The position numbers and the translations under genes are program-made. Positions 45,056 to 53,243 of a stretch of 64,000 nt of DNA are shown here, piece after piece. The stretch is from contig CANMWG010000002.1 of NCBI GenBank assembly GCA_947501555.1, positions 134,224-198,223 of the forward strand. The letters are read 5' to 3'. Within the stretch, counting starts at the first letter, position 1; each line of letters starts with the position of its first letter. Under the pieces are notes generated by a model that saw only the letters and a list, made by a program, of their open reading frames with translations, made no database searches and was not told where the DNA came from. Origin of the DNA: an uncultured Paracoccaceae bacterium. Its GTDB lineage: Bacteria > Pseudomonadota > Alphaproteobacteria > Rhodobacterales > Rhodobacteraceae.

Positions 45056-45946
45056 ATGATCGTAGAAAGACCACGAGACCTGTTTATCAAGAAATGCGCG
45101 GCCCATGGGTTCATGCTGATCTTTCTGGCGCTGATCCTGTTTCCATTCTTTATGGTGCTTTCAATCAGCTTTCGGGAAGGGAATTTCTCGGTCGGATCGC
45201 TGATCCCCCAGAACCCCACGTTAGAGCATTGGTATCTGGCCTTCGGGTTCGATTACACACGGGCCGACGGCACGGTCGTTGAACCGCCTTACCCTGTCAT
45301 GCTGTGGATGTGGAATTCCATCAAAATCGGGCTGATTGCGGGGCTCGGTGTGCTGGCAATCGCGACCATCTCAGCCTATGCGTTCAGCCGGATCAGGATC
45401 AAAGGTAAAGGGGCCATGCTGGACGGGCTATTCCTGATCCAGATGTTCCCGACAACGCTGGCACTGGTGGCGATCTATGCGATATTTGATGCCCTGGGCG
45501 AGGTCAGCCCGATGCTGGGGCTGAATTCGCACTTCGCATTGATCCTGATTTATCTGGCCGGGGTGACGCTGCATATCTGGACGATCAAAGGGTATTTCGA
45601 CAGCATCGACACGGCACTCGACAAAGCCGCCGCCATCGACGGGGCGACACCATGGCAGACCTTCCGGTTCATATTCCTGCCTTTGGCGGTGCCAATCATG
45701 AGCGTGGTTTTTGTGCTGGCTTTCATCGGGTTCATCAACGACTACCCCATCGCGTCAGTGCTGATCCGGTCTGAAAGCCAGATGACGCTCGCTGTCGGTT
45801 CACGGCTCTATCTCAATGAATTCAAATACCTCTGGGGGGATTTCGCCGCCGCGGCCATTCTGTCCGGCCTGCCGATCACTATCGTCTTTCTGATCGCGCA
45901 ACGTTACCTTGTCTCAGGTCTGAGTGATGGGGCGGTGAAAGGGTAA
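45056..45946 (+). CDS. malG: Maltose-type ABC permease MalG
   Basis: This 296-residue permease, the same length as E. coli MalG, has six helices and the EAA loop DKAAAIDGATPWQTFRFIFLP. It ends in a hydrophilic VKG tail, as MalG does. The start at 45056 has an AGGGG ribosome site; an upstream in-frame GTG at 45017 is less likely. Its stop codon is part of a 26-bp palindrome. Confidence 0.92.
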   Translation: MIVERPRDLFIKKCAAHGFMLIFLALILFPFFMVLSISFREGNFSVGSLIPQNPTLEHWYLAFGFDYTRADGTVVEPPYPVMLWMWNSIKIGLIAGLGVLAIATISAYAFSRIRIKGKGAMLDGLFLIQMFPTTLALVAIYAIFDALGEVSPMLGLNSHFALILIYLAGVTLHIWTIKGYFDSIDTALDKAAAIDGATPWQTFRFIFLPLAVPIMSVVFVLAFIGFINDYPIASVLIRSESQMTLAVGSRLYLNEFKYLWGDFAAAAILSGLPITIVFLIAQRYLVSGLSDGAVKG

Positions 45947-45968
45947 GATGGGTTTAAACCCATCTTAC
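45943..45968. repeat. Dispersed palindromic repeat, copy 3 (perfect 26-bp palindrome)
   Basis: The half-site GTAAGATGGGTTT is followed at once by its exact reverse complement, with no spacer. It begins at the malG stop and lies between malG and the convergent sensor kinase gene. It shares GTAAGATGGGTT with the copy at 38319. Confidence 0.8.
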
Positions 45969-45974
45969 GTGGTC

Positions 45975-46895
45975 TCAGAACCGGATCGCAAAAACGGCCC
46001 CCGGTCCCTCTAACAATTCAATCGTCGCCCCATGCGCCCCGAGCATCTGCTGCACAATGGCCAGCCCCATTCCGGTCCCGCCCCCATCCCGGTTTGTCGT
46101 AAAAAACGGGGCAAAGATGCGGTCACGGTTGCCCGCCGAAACACCCGGACCATCGTCCGACACAACCAAGCCATTCTCTTGCAGATCAACCGTCACATGC
46201 GTCGCACCCTGGGCAAAGGCATTGTCAAACAGATGACCCAGCACAATCCCCATCACGTCCGCACTCAACGGCACCTCTCCATCCCCGACCACCTCGGCCC
46301 GGCCCGCAACAACATCCGACACCAAACAGACCCCGTCCGGCATCGGCTCATGCGCCCGGGCCAGCGCACGCTGGCTGTCCAGCAACCCAGCCATCCGGTC
46401 AGATGCCGTCGCAATGTTTGCCACCAATCGCGCCCGATCCGCTGCGGACAGTGCGTCATCGGCCAAGAGCTCTGCCGCCCCGCAAATAGCGCTGAGCGGC
46501 GACTTCAGCTCATGGGTCACATGATCCGCATAGGATCGCAGCACCGCCTCGCGCCCCCGCAGCCGGGTGGTCATTTCAATGACAGCCTCTGCCAAGTTCA
46601 TGAACTCAGGTGTACCCACATGCACCGGCGCAGCGGTGGCCCCTTCACTTTGGGAAAATTCCGTGAGCGCCCGCACGGGCCTCAGAACCAGACGCCAGAG
46701 CAAATACCCTAAGATCGCGGTTGCAACAAAAGCCATCCAGCCGATCATCCAAGCAGTTTCGGCCCATCCCAATACGCCACCCGCCACGCGGAAATAGGCG
46801 ATCCCGATCAACGGCAGAAAGAACACCGCCGCCAGCGGGCCGCCCAGCACAAAAGCCAGCGAGGGCCGCCATTTGCGGATCACGCGCCGCGGCAT
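45975..46895 (-). CDS. Sensor histidine kinase, intramembrane-sensing type
   Basis: This 306-residue kinase has two N-terminal membrane helices (about 14-36 and 45-68) joined by only about 8 residues, so it has no periplasmic sensor domain. A HAMP-like linker, an H-box with His128 in DHVTHELKSPLSAICG, an N-box in HLFDNAFAQGA, and G-boxes SDDGPGVS and GGTGMGLAIV follow. It overlaps the response regulator gene by 16 bases. CreC is a possible relative, but it lacks that protein's sensor. Confidence 0.9.
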   Translation of the reverse strand: MPRRVIRKWRPSLAFVLGGPLAAVFFLPLIGIAYFRVAGGVLGWAETAWMIGWMAFVATAILGYLLWRLVLRPVRALTEFSQSEGATAAPVHVGTPEFMNLAEAVIEMTTRLRGREAVLRSYADHVTHELKSPLSAICGAAELLADDALSAADRARLVANIATASDRMAGLLDSQRALARAHEPMPDGVCLVSDVVAGRAEVVGDGEVPLSADVMGIVLGHLFDNAFAQGATHVTVDLQENGLVVSDDGPGVSAGNRDRIFAPFFTTNRDGGGTGMGLAIVQQMLGAHGATIELLEGPGAVFAIRF

Positions 46896-47560
46896 GCACC
46901 CATCCGAATTCCAACGCCGTGCACCGTCTCAATCGCATCACCGCAGCCCGCTTTGCTCAACTTCCCACGCAGATTGCGCAGATGACTGTCCATCGTCCGG
47001 TCGCTTACATGCACATTCGTGCCATAAATCGCGTCAACCAGCTGCGGGCGGGACATCACATTGTCCGGCCGAACAATCAGCCGCTCTAACAAGTCCATTT
47101 CACGGGCGGTCAATGTCACGGGCCTATCATTCACATGACACATATGCCGATCCGGATCGACGCTCAGCACACCGCGACGCAACACCGCCTGAACCGGAGC
47201 CGCCGCCTGCGCGCGTTTTAAGATCGCACGAACCCGCGCCACCAATTCACGCGGTGAGAACGGTTTGGATACATAGTCATCCGCACCCAGCTCCAGCCCG
47301 ACGATCCGGTCGATCTCATCCGCTTGGGCCGTCAAAAACAACACCGGCACATCAGACGCTTTGCGTAATTCGCGACAGACCGCCAGCCCGTCCATTTCCG
47401 GCATGCCGATATCGAGGACAATGAGATCCGGCGTCAGGCTTTGTGCCATTTCCAGCGCCGCGCGCCCGTCCCCGGCCTCAGCCACGGCAAAACCAGCTTG
47501 GGTTAGCGCAATCCGCACGACATCACGAATTTGCGCATCATCATCTGCAACCAAAATCAT
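46880..47560 (-). CDS. OmpR/PhoB family response regulator
   Basis: This 226-residue regulator has a receiver domain (acidic pocket ADDD at 5-8, phosphoacceptor Asp50 in LIVLDIGMPEMDG, Lys in DDYVSKPFSPREL) and a C-terminal winged helix with the DNA-reading GTNVHVSDRTMDSHLRNLRGKL. It is co-transcribed with the kinase and overlaps the upstream DUF4173 gene by four bases. Confidence 0.94.
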   Translation of the reverse strand: MILVADDDAQIRDVVRIALTQAGFAVAEAGDGRAALEMAQSLTPDLIVLDIGMPEMDGLAVCRELRKASDVPVLFLTAQADEIDRIVGLELGADDYVSKPFSPRELVARVRAILKRAQAAAPVQAVLRRGVLSVDPDRHMCHVNDRPVTLTAREMDLLERLIVRPDNVMSRPQLVDAIYGTNVHVSDRTMDSHLRNLRGKLSKAGCGDAIETVHGVGIRMGACRGA

Positions 47561-48978
47561 TGGACTACCTCCATTTGTGCCAAACTATGGCGAAGCCGTG
47601 CATGACGGTAGCCCCATTCGCGCCAGTCATCTTCGGGGGCCCAGCCTAGCCCGCCGTGAATACATGCCCCGCTCTGGCGAATGGCCACAGCAGCTCCGGG
47701 ACCCAGATTACAGATGTAGTGGTAGTCCGGTTTCGCGCGCGCTAAGCCATTCCGGGCAATCAACCCATCCACATTAACCAACGACGAAGCATAAACCGCC
47801 AGCAAACCCAACCCAGCTGCGCGGATAACAAACCACCCGATGGATTGCCGACCGACCAGTTGCATGATCATCAACACCAGCCCCAAAGCCACGACAACCA
47901 TCCAAATGATTGCCGCAAACCGCAACCGGGTCAGCCCATATGCATCCACATATAGGTCCAACCGCAGGATCGATGACAATACCAACAACACGGTTTGGCC
48001 CACCCACAGATACATCAACCCACGGACCAAAGAACGCTCTTGCAGTAACGGCCCAGACATGAGGGCAAACAAGCCTGCAAGCAACGCTGTCAGCATCAAT
48101 GGATAGGCCCCGCGATGGGCATAAGTGGCGTAAGTCATACCCTCCGGCAAGGTCACCCCGCCCCAGAGGTAACCGATATCCAGCAGGCTTTGCACAGCAA
48201 AGATCAGGTTAAAGACGACCAACGCCCGGATCACCGATCGGGCATTCAACAATCCTGTACTGCGCATCGGCGCAGGTGCGACCGGCGTTTTGCCCAAAGT
48301 TTCGGCCATGTCGGTAAGGCGCAGAAACGGCCAAACAGCGCAAGCGATCAGGACCCAAAACAACATGCGGACAAAGTCATCCCAGGACATTCCTCTCTCA
48401 AATCGGGTCAACTCAAGCAACCAACGATCCAGCAACGGGTTGGCAAAGATCATCAATCCGATGAACACCGCGCCAATGCCCAACGGCAAGCCCCAGTCGA
48501 AAACGACCGCACGCAAGGTGCTACCTGAAGGGACGGATATGCGCAGCGCAAGCGCATCCACGGCAACACGCGCCGCGCCGGCCATGGGCAGACGCAACAT
48601 CGCGCGGACAATCACCGGTGCATCCCAGCGACCCAGAACCATATAAGCGGCAAAACCCAACAGTCCGGCCAAGGCGATCATAGCAGAGGTAAATTGAACC
48701 AAATCCACCGCAGGAACCAGGGCCACCAGCAATAAGGCCCACGCGCGCAAACCGCGTTCCTTGGTGATATCCGCCCACAAGGTGACATGCACCGCGATCC
48801 CGATGGCTAAAACCCAAACAACAAAACCAAGCCCCGGGACGCGCGACCACAACATCTGATCCGCGAGTACGACGCAAAGGCCCAACAGCCCGCCCAACAT
48901 CCACTTGGGACGCGGGGTTTCATCATCCAACCACCATCCGTCTTTCGCCAACCGAGCCGGCACACCGCGCACAACCAT
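47557..48978 (-). CDS. DUF4173/DUF4153 polytopic membrane protein
   Basis: This 473-residue protein has about 11-12 membrane helices and ends in a hydrophilic cytoplasmic tail of about 60 residues with Cys (YHYICNLGPGAA, SGACIHGG). The segments LTRLRFAAIIWMVVVALGL and GYLWGGVTLPEGMTYATYAHRGAYPL are typical of the DUF4173 family. Function is unknown. It starts a three-gene operon with the response regulator and the kinase, so it may be the sensor partner or the target of that pair. Confidence 0.85.
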   Translation of the reverse strand: MVVRGVPARLAKDGWWLDDETPRPKWMLGGLLGLCVVLADQMLWSRVPGLGFVVWVLAIGIAVHVTLWADITKERGLRAWALLLVALVPAVDLVQFTSAMIALAGLLGFAAYMVLGRWDAPVIVRAMLRLPMAGAARVAVDALALRISVPSGSTLRAVVFDWGLPLGIGAVFIGLMIFANPLLDRWLLELTRFERGMSWDDFVRMLFWVLIACAVWPFLRLTDMAETLGKTPVAPAPMRSTGLLNARSVIRALVVFNLIFAVQSLLDIGYLWGGVTLPEGMTYATYAHRGAYPLMLTALLAGLFALMSGPLLQERSLVRGLMYLWVGQTVLLVLSSILRLDLYVDAYGLTRLRFAAIIWMVVVALGLVLMIMQLVGRQSIGWFVIRAAGLGLLAVYASSLVNVDGLIARNGLARAKPDYHYICNLGPGAAVAIRQSGACIHGGLGWAPEDDWREWGYRHARLRHSLAQMEVVQ

Positions 48979-49107
48979 ATCCTATCCCTTCCATAGTCTT
49001 TGGAAGCAGAGTTAGGGGGCAGACGTGCACAGCGCCCCGGGCAAGTTGTGCAGATTTTGCTGAGGCGGCTTTTTTGAATGACAGCAATGAGCCCATACAG
49101 TCGAACG

Positions 49108-49611
49108 CTAGTCGGCCTCTTTTTGGTATTGAGCAACAAGACTGTCGAAATTCTCAGGCTCCGTTTCATGACAGAGTTTCTCATCCAAAAGTCTTAAAAC
49201 CCAAGGCTGAGCACTTTTCGTCCAGATATGTGCGATGGGGGGAACGTTACGAATGTCGTCTAGCGAGCCTCCCTTCACACTTAGTGTGTCCGATTGGTCT
49301 GGAAATACATGATAGATGCGCGAGCCACAGTCCGGACAAAAGGCGCACAGTTTTTCGTTTCCGCTGTCGCCATGGGCCTTCCAGCTTACCAACTCACCTG
49401 CAGTCAACTTGAAGGAATCTGTGGGAAACCAAACGGACATGCCAAATGCGCTACTGGACTGCTGCTGACAATCGGAGCAGTGGCAGCAATATGCGAGAAC
49501 CGGGCTGCTACTGATTGTGTATCGAATTTTGCCGCATTGGCAGCCACCAGAGAAATTCAATGTTTTACCGTCCCATTTCGCAGTTGACGGGCACGATGGA
49601 TGCATGCCCAT
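49108..49611 (-). CDS. GFA/CENP-V family zinc protein
   Basis: This 167-residue protein belongs to the glutathione-dependent formaldehyde-activating enzyme-like family. The zinc-binding Cys are visible in SGGCQCGKIRY, YCCHCSDCQQQSSSAFG and AFCPDCGSRIY. Members bind glutathione adducts or act as small lyases. The N-terminus is about 20 residues longer than usual, with no clear ribosome site; the Met at 49605 is an alternative start. Confidence 0.88.
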   Translation of the reverse strand: MGMHPSCPSTAKWDGKTLNFSGGCQCGKIRYTISSSPVLAYCCHCSDCQQQSSSAFGMSVWFPTDSFKLTAGELVSWKAHGDSGNEKLCAFCPDCGSRIYHVFPDQSDTLSVKGGSLDDIRNVPPIAHIWTKSAQPWVLRLLDEKLCHETEPENFDSLVAQYQKEAD

Positions 49612-49653
49612 TCAGACAACTACAGAAAACGATGGAATTTGTGAATGTCCGTT

Positions 49654-49672
49654 AGGTCCGCAGGCCGGACCT
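49654..49672. other. Short perfect hairpin in the GFA/rpe spacer
   Basis: AGGTCCG-CAGGC-CGGACCT is a 7-bp stem in the 172-bp region between the GFA gene and the rpe 3' end. No T tract follows. It may mark the end of the rpe transcript. Confidence 0.35.
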
Positions 49673-49783
49673 TCAACACAATTGGGTTGAATGCTGTTTT
49701 GGGCCAAAACTGCGTCACCAAGAAGATTGATTTGAACCAATGAACAGCCCGCACCCACCCCGTTGGCTATGCCCGCCAACAAC

Positions 49784-50467
49784 CTACCCAGCCACGGCAT
49801 TCCGGATCGCCCGAATATTGGCACCGTAAGGGGCCGGATCACTAACCGATCCTCCCCGAAACACCGCAGACCCCGCCACCAGCACGTCCGCGCCCGCCGC
49901 AGCAACCAGCGGGGCGGTTGAGGGGTCAACGCCGCCGTCAATCTCGATATGAATAGGGCGATCTCCGATCATCGCGCGCAGCTCACGGACCTTCTCAATC
50001 TGGCTATGAATGAACTTCTGCCCGCCAAAGCCGGGGTTCACCGTCATCACGCAAATCAGATCGACCATATCCAGCAAATATGCCACCGAAGACGCAGGCG
50101 TGCCGGGGTTCAGCGCAACACCCGCCTTGGCGCCAGCGCCACGAATGGCCTGCACAGTGCGGTGAATGTGCGGGCCCGCCTCAACATGAGCGGTAATGAC
50201 ATCCGCCCCGGCGTCGGCAAAGGCCTGAATATACGGATCAACCGGGGCAATCATCAGATGCACATCCATCACGCCTTTGATATGCGGGCGAATGGCTTTG
50301 CAGGTGTCAGCGCCAAAGGTGATATTGGGCACAAAATGCCCATCCATCACATCCACATGGATCCAATCGGCACCCTGCGCCTCAACGGCGGCACATTCCG
50401 CCCCGAAATTCGCGAAATCTGCGGCAAGGATGGACGGGGCGATCTTCAGGGAACGGTCGAAGGACAT
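49784..50467 (-). CDS. rpe: Ribulose-phosphate 3-epimerase
   Basis: This 227-residue TIM-barrel enzyme interconverts ribulose-5-phosphate and xylulose-5-phosphate in the pentose phosphate pathway. The signatures are [46 protein letters not shown] and [14 protein letters not shown], carrying the metal-binding His/Asp and the phosphate grip. I start it at 50467, with AAAGAGG upstream, not 10 codons earlier. Confidence 0.96.
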   Translation of the reverse strand: MSFDRSLKIAPSILAADFANFGAECAAVEAQGADWIHVDVMDGHFVPNITFGADTCKAIRPHIKGVMDVHLMIAPVDPYIQAFADAGADVITAHVEAGPHIHRTVQAIRGAGAKAGVALNPGTPASSVAYLLDMVDLICVMTVNPGFGGQKFIHSQIEKVRELRAMIGDRPIHIEIDGGVDPSTAPLVAAAGADVLVAGSAVFRGGSVSDPAPYGANIRAIRNAVAG

Positions 50468-50546
50468 GGGGAACCTCTTTGCATGTTGGGGCGGCATAGC
50501 ACGGCACCGATCAGGTCTGGAATACCCGCATTGATTAAAAAATAGG

Positions 50547-50570
50547 CGAAATGCAAACTGCTCGCATTTC
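50547..50570. promoter_or_regulatory. GAAATGC inverted repeat upstream of the YdcZ gene
   Basis: GAAATGC (50548-50554) faces GCATTTC (50564-50570) across 9 bp, immediately upstream of the transporter start. The same CTGAAATGC word occurs again at 51042-51050, just before the AraC gene, which suggests that the AraC-type regulator binds both. Confidence 0.45.
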
Positions 50571-50587
50571 AGTAGGTAGGTTATTTC

Positions 50588-51034
50588 ATGAACATTGTAT
50601 TTCTCTTCATTACATTAACGGTTGTCACTGTCGGCGCCGCATTGGCGTTTCAGGCACCGGTCAACGCAGCCCTCGCGCGCAGCATCGGTGATCCGGTCTG
50701 GGCGGCAGCACTGTCATTCGGGATCGGCTTTGTGTTTCTCAGCGCGATCGCACTCATGCGCGGCTCCAGCATCAACATCGCTGAAATCCAAAACATCCCG
50801 TGGTGGGCGCTGACCGGTGGGGCACTGGGCGCAATCTGGGTCTTGGCCGCGATCTGGTCTGTACCGCGGCTGGGGGTCGTGACGATGTTTTCGGCGATGG
50901 TGCTGGGACAGATGATTGCGGCGTTGCTGATCGATTCTGCGGGAATGCTTGGATTGGTCGTGCGCGACATCAGCCTGACGCGGGTTGCCGCCATCGGGTT
51001 CGTCGCCGTCGGCGTAATTTTGTCATTCAGATAA
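50588..51034 (+). CDS. YdcZ (DUF606) family DMT-type membrane transporter
   Basis: This 148-residue protein has five membrane helices and the DMT-like [27 protein letters not shown] start typical of the YdcZ/DUF606 half-size transporters. Substrates of the family are poorly known. It is followed after 42 bp by an AraC-type regulator and lies upstream of deoC, so it could be linked to nucleoside or sugar salvage. Confidence 0.88.
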   Translation: MNIVFLFITLTVVTVGAALAFQAPVNAALARSIGDPVWAAALSFGIGFVFLSAIALMRGSSINIAEIQNIPWWALTGGALGAIWVLAAIWSVPRLGVVTMFSAMVLGQMIAALLIDSAGMLGLVVRDISLTRVAAIGFVAVGVILSFR

Positions 51035-51076
51035 ATTAATGCTGAAATGCAGTAAAATCTGTGGTAATTTGATCGC

Positions 51077-51910
51077 ATGACGCAAGTGCTACGCCACCGC
51101 GATATCCTACAGGACAGTGCCCAGATCCATCTGACGCGGGCAACGTTGACTACGGCACGGCCCAGAAAACTGCATGACCATGACTTCTTTGAACTCTTTT
51201 GGGTGCAAAATGGCAAGGTCCGGCATCATTTGCCGGACAAGGTAGAAACCTTGACCGAGGGCGACATCGTCTTCTTATGCCCTGGCCAAATCCACGGGTT
51301 GCAAGGGCGGGGCGAGCACGCGTTGGTCGTCTCGCTTTGCGTTCACCCCACAACCATCAAATCCCTCGCCAAACGGCACCCCGGTCTGTCGGGGCATCTG
51401 TTCTGGTCTGACGACGGGCCTGTGCAATCGCACCGCGACATCCGGCAATTGGCCGCATTAAATCACGCCGCCGTCCTGTTGGAACGCAGCACTTGCGATA
51501 CACTTGCAGCCGAGGCGTTCTTGCTCCCGCTATGCGCGGACCTGACGGCAGACAACTATCCTACGGGCACGCCCCCATGGCTTGCCACCGCCTGTACCGC
51601 AGCCAAAGACCCGGCCATTTTCCGGGAGGGGTCTGCGGGCCTCGTGGCGCTCACCGGCAAGGCCCACCCGCATGTCAGCCGGACTATGCGCAAACATCTG
51701 GGCGAGACCCCCTCTGACTACATCAACAGGATCCGCATGACCCACGCCGCCCGGGCGCTGACAACAGACGCAGACCCCGTCAGCCAAATCGCCGCCGATT
51801 GCGGCATCCCGAATATGTCGCATTTCCACAAGCTGTTCCGGGCAGCCCATGGGGTCACACCCCTGCAATACCGGCAAAAATACCAACGGCACATCGTACA
51901 GCCCTCTTAA
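51077..51910 (+). CDS. AraC family transcriptional regulator
   Basis: This 277-residue regulator has an N-terminal cupin sensor (LHDHDFFELFWVQNGKVRHHL, GDIVFLCPGQIHGLQG) and a C-terminal pair of helix-turn-helix motifs (HPHVSRTMRKHLGETPSDYINRIRM, then ISQIAADCGIPNMSHFHKLF). A candidate recognition word, CTGAAATGC, lies just upstream and again in the YdcZ promoter. Confidence 0.93.
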   Translation: MTQVLRHRDILQDSAQIHLTRATLTTARPRKLHDHDFFELFWVQNGKVRHHLPDKVETLTEGDIVFLCPGQIHGLQGRGEHALVVSLCVHPTTIKSLAKRHPGLSGHLFWSDDGPVQSHRDIRQLAALNHAAVLLERSTCDTLAAEAFLLPLCADLTADNYPTGTPPWLATACTAAKDPAIFREGSAGLVALTGKAHPHVSRTMRKHLGETPSDYINRIRMTHAARALTTDADPVSQIAADCGIPNMSHFHKLFRAAHGVTPLQYRQKYQRHIVQPS

Positions 51911-51912
51911 CG

Positions 51913-51930
51913 TTTGACCATTTGGTCAAA
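51913..51930. promoter_or_regulatory. 18-bp palindrome upstream of deoC
   Basis: TTTGACCA-TT-TGGTCAAA lies 2 bp after the AraC gene stop and 55 bp upstream of the deoC start. It contains a possible -35 element (TTGACC), so a bound repressor would block the promoter. It is a good operator candidate for a nucleoside-responsive regulator. Confidence 0.55.
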
Positions 51931-51985
51931 ACTTGCCAATACATCTGCAAAGTGCCACGCTATACCGGCACCGCAGGAGGCCGCC

Positions 51986-52981
51986 TTGCAGACGACAACA
52001 TCACCGATACTGACCGCCAATCAGCTTCCCCAAGTGCATGAAGCACGCAACGAGGGCACCCCACTCGATTTGGATTGGGTCATGGCCGTTCAGGCGAACA
52101 CATCCGCCATCGAACGGCGCGCCAAAACGCTGCCGGGCCGCCGATCAGTCAAAAAAGACTTCCAAGCCGCATGGCTATGCAAAGCCATCAGCCTGATGGA
52201 CCTGACCACGCTGTCAGGCGATGACAGCGAAGGACGTGTGCGCCGCCTTTGCGCCAAAGCCCGCCAACCGGTGCGCCCCGATCTTCTTGAAAAACTTGGG
52301 ATGGAAGGCCTGACCACCGGTGCCATCTGCGTCTATCACGATATGGTCGAAACCGCCGTTGACGCGCTGGCAGGGTCCGGCATCCCCGTTGCCGCCGTGT
52401 CCACAGGTTTCCCTGCAGGCCTGTCACCCTTCCATCTGCGCATCGCCGAGATCAAAGAAAGCGTCGCTGCAGGCGCGCAGGAAATCGACATCGTCATCAG
52501 CCGCCGCCATGTGCTGACCGGCAATTGGCAGGCGCTCTATGATGAAATGAAGGAAATGCGCGCGGCTTGCGGCGATGCCCATGTCAAAGCCATCCTTGCG
52601 ACGGGTGAGTTGGGCACCCTGCGCAACGTGGCCCGGGCGTCGCTGGTGTGCATGATGGCCGGGGCGGATTTCATCAAAACCTCCACCGGCAAGGAACCCG
52701 TGAATGCGACCCTGCCCGTGACGCTGACGATGATCCGCGCGATCCGCGACTATCAGGACCGAACCGGGATCAAAGTTGGGTACAAACCTGCTGGCGGGAT
52801 CAGCAAAGCCAAAGACGCACTGGTCTATCTGTCGATGATCAAAGACGAACTGGGCGACCGCTGGCTGCAACCTGACCTTTTCCGCTTTGGGGCCTCGAGC
52901 CTGCTAGGCGACATCGAACGGCAACTCGAACACCACGTCACCGGGGCCTATTCGGCGTCCTGGCGGCATGCGATTGGGTAG
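51986..52981 (+). CDS. deoC: Deoxyribose-phosphate aldolase
   Basis: This 331-residue class I aldolase splits 2-deoxyribose-5-phosphate into glyceraldehyde-3-phosphate and acetaldehyde. The Schiff-base Lys is in ADFIKTSTGK, and the second catalytic Lys in GYKPAGGIS. The N-terminus is longer than in E. coli DeoC, as in the Rhodobacterales form. I start it at a TTG (51986) because AGGAGG lies exactly 5 bases upstream; the earlier in-frame TTG at 51914 falls inside a palindrome. Acetaldehyde would pass to the ALDH16 enzyme downstream. Confidence 0.93.
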   Translation: MQTTTSPILTANQLPQVHEARNEGTPLDLDWVMAVQANTSAIERRAKTLPGRRSVKKDFQAAWLCKAISLMDLTTLSGDDSEGRVRRLCAKARQPVRPDLLEKLGMEGLTTGAICVYHDMVETAVDALAGSGIPVAAVSTGFPAGLSPFHLRIAEIKESVAAGAQEIDIVISRRHVLTGNWQALYDEMKEMRAACGDAHVKAILATGELGTLRNVARASLVCMMAGADFIKTSTGKEPVNATLPVTLTMIRAIRDYQDRTGIKVGYKPAGGISKAKDALVYLSMIKDELGDRWLQPDLFRFGASSLLGDIERQLEHHVTGAYSASWRHAIG

Positions 52982-52985
52982 CGGC

Positions 52986-53243
52986 ATGCGTCTATTGTCC
53001 CATGTGGTAATGTTACTCTGCGCTTCTTCGAGCACTCTTTGGGCACAAGACAGTAGCTTTCTACTATATAGAAATTCATTGATTGATAGCTCGTTGAAAA
53101 TTCATATAGCTTCCTTTGATACGAATGAAGGAGCTGAGTACAACGCCGAAAACTGTTGGCTTGCAGCTGACCTTTTTCAGAACCAACCGGGTGTATCGAC
53201 ACGCTTCTGGTGCGAACCGTCAGAAGATGAGGAACAAAAATGA
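52986..53243 (+). CDS. Small secreted protein between deoC and ALDH16
   Basis: This 85-residue protein has a Sec signal peptide (hydrophobic core LLSHVVMLLCASSST, cut after WAQ) and a mature part of about 65 residues with two Cys (in ENCWLAADLF and TRFWCEPSEDEE) that could form one disulfide. It starts 5 bp after deoC stops and overlaps the ALDH16 start by four bases (ATGA), so it is part of the operon. Its base composition is clearly more AT-rich than both neighbours. I do not recognise it. Confidence 0.6.
   Translation: MRLLSHVVMLLCASSSTLWAQDSSFLLYRNSLIDSSLKIHIASFDTNEGAEYNAENCWLAADLFQNQPGVSTRFWCEPSEDEEQK

Noticed and set aside
44396-45106. A 236-codon minus-strand frame over malF/malG
   Set aside because: It is antisense to two clear permease genes and is rich in His, Gln and Cys, as expected for a shadow frame.
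51914-51985. An earlier TTG start for deoC
   Set aside because: The codon lies inside an 18-bp palindrome, and no ribosome site precedes it; the TTG at 51986 has AGGAGG at ideal spacing.
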